Shown here: in pieces, positions 40,838-40,944 of the stretch
How the letters are laid out: each line of letters opens with the position of its first letter
Numbering within the stretch: position 1 is the first letter of the stretch
DNA from: Roseobacter sp.
Lineage (GTDB): Bacteria > Pseudomonadota > Alphaproteobacteria > Rhodobacterales > Rhodobacteraceae
DNA: 40,944 nucleotides
Assembly (NCBI GenBank): GCA_024636425.1
Contig: JAGXHB010000291.1
Span: forward strand, 1 to 40,944
Direction: 5' to 3'
Translations under genes and position numbers: made by a program
The notes under the pieces: model-generated
Databases searched by the model: none
Seen by the model: only the letters and a program-made list of their open reading frames with translations
What the model was told of the DNA's origin: nothing

Positions 40838-40944
40838 TCAGGCGGCGTTTTGAAGTTGCTTGATCCCGTCCTTGAACTCAACCCCCTGAATGACCTCGGG
40901 CAGCCGGTTTGGCCCGGATATCTTCCGCCACTTCTTCTTGGCTG
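40838..40944 (-). pseudogene. IS256-family (Mutator) transposase, 3' end, runs off the window
   Basis: The minus-strand frame reaching the window edge reads AKKKWRKISGPNRLPEVIQG, then VEFKDGIKQLQNAA and TGA. This is the usual C-terminus of IS256-family transposases ('W-kv-g---L--vi-GvkF-DGi'). The rest lies beyond 40944, so whether it is intact cannot be seen here. Confidence 0.75.

Overview
The window looks like chromosomal DNA of an alphaproteobacterium of the Rhodobacteraceae/Roseobacter group. The basis is GC-rich coding DNA with short ATGA/TGATG overlaps, the protein styles (alternate N-type ATPase, MaoC-Pta fusion, class I PhaC-like polymerase) and repeated FNR-type boxes. This is inference from gene content; no rRNA or other species marker is present.

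Layout. (1) 1-1359 is gene-poor and holds the last codons of an IS3-family transposase. (2) 1360-8807 is an envelope redox/metal cluster. On the minus strand it has a PepSY protein, an Asp-rich secreted protein, a DUF2271 protein with a possible flavinylation motif, a PepSY-flavodoxin-reductase fusion, ApbE and a VIT-family transporter. A divergent two-component system sits beside it. (3) 8808-11154 is a mobile-element scar: an intact-ended IS3-family element (9301-10567) whose transposase has a stop codon exactly at the catalytic Glu. It abuts an older IS3 remnant and cuts an unknown gene. (4) 11155-18875 is a minus-strand run: CbpA, CbpM, a P1B-type metal ATPase, and a Mla/MCE lipid transporter (STAS-permease, ATPase, MCE protein, lipoprotein). 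(5) 19098-20623 on the plus strand carries a 56-aa peptide and a SulP transporter, then a cupin pseudogene on the minus strand. (6) 20985-27445 is a complete nine-gene N-ATPase operon, atpDCQRBEFAG. (7) 27565-32696 is a tightly coupled phaC-like, fabI-like, maoC-pta and ackA operon. (8) 32848-38472 holds two small unknown genes, an arginine/ornithine-type antiporter and arcA-arcB-arcC. (9) 38608-39739 has a Crp/Fnr regulator and a divergent small gene. (10) 39761-40944 has two tyrosine-recombinase remnants, a tRNA 3' end (probable attachment-site scar), short direct repeats and the end of an IS256-family transposase.

How it fits together. Regions 4-9 read as an oxygen-limitation energy module. 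Arginine deiminase (through carbamoyl phosphate) and Pta-AckA (through acetyl phosphate) make ATP by substrate-level phosphorylation. The N-ATPase can spend that ATP to energise the membrane, and the PhaC/FabI/MaoC proteins may form a carbon or reductant sink. Five FNR/CRP-type palindromes lie at 18966, 20937, 27476, 32724 and 39392, in front of nearly every transcription unit. A Crp/Fnr regulator without an FNR cysteine cluster lies in the same block. Recombinase and IS remnants on both sides suggest the block came in, or was rearranged, as an island.
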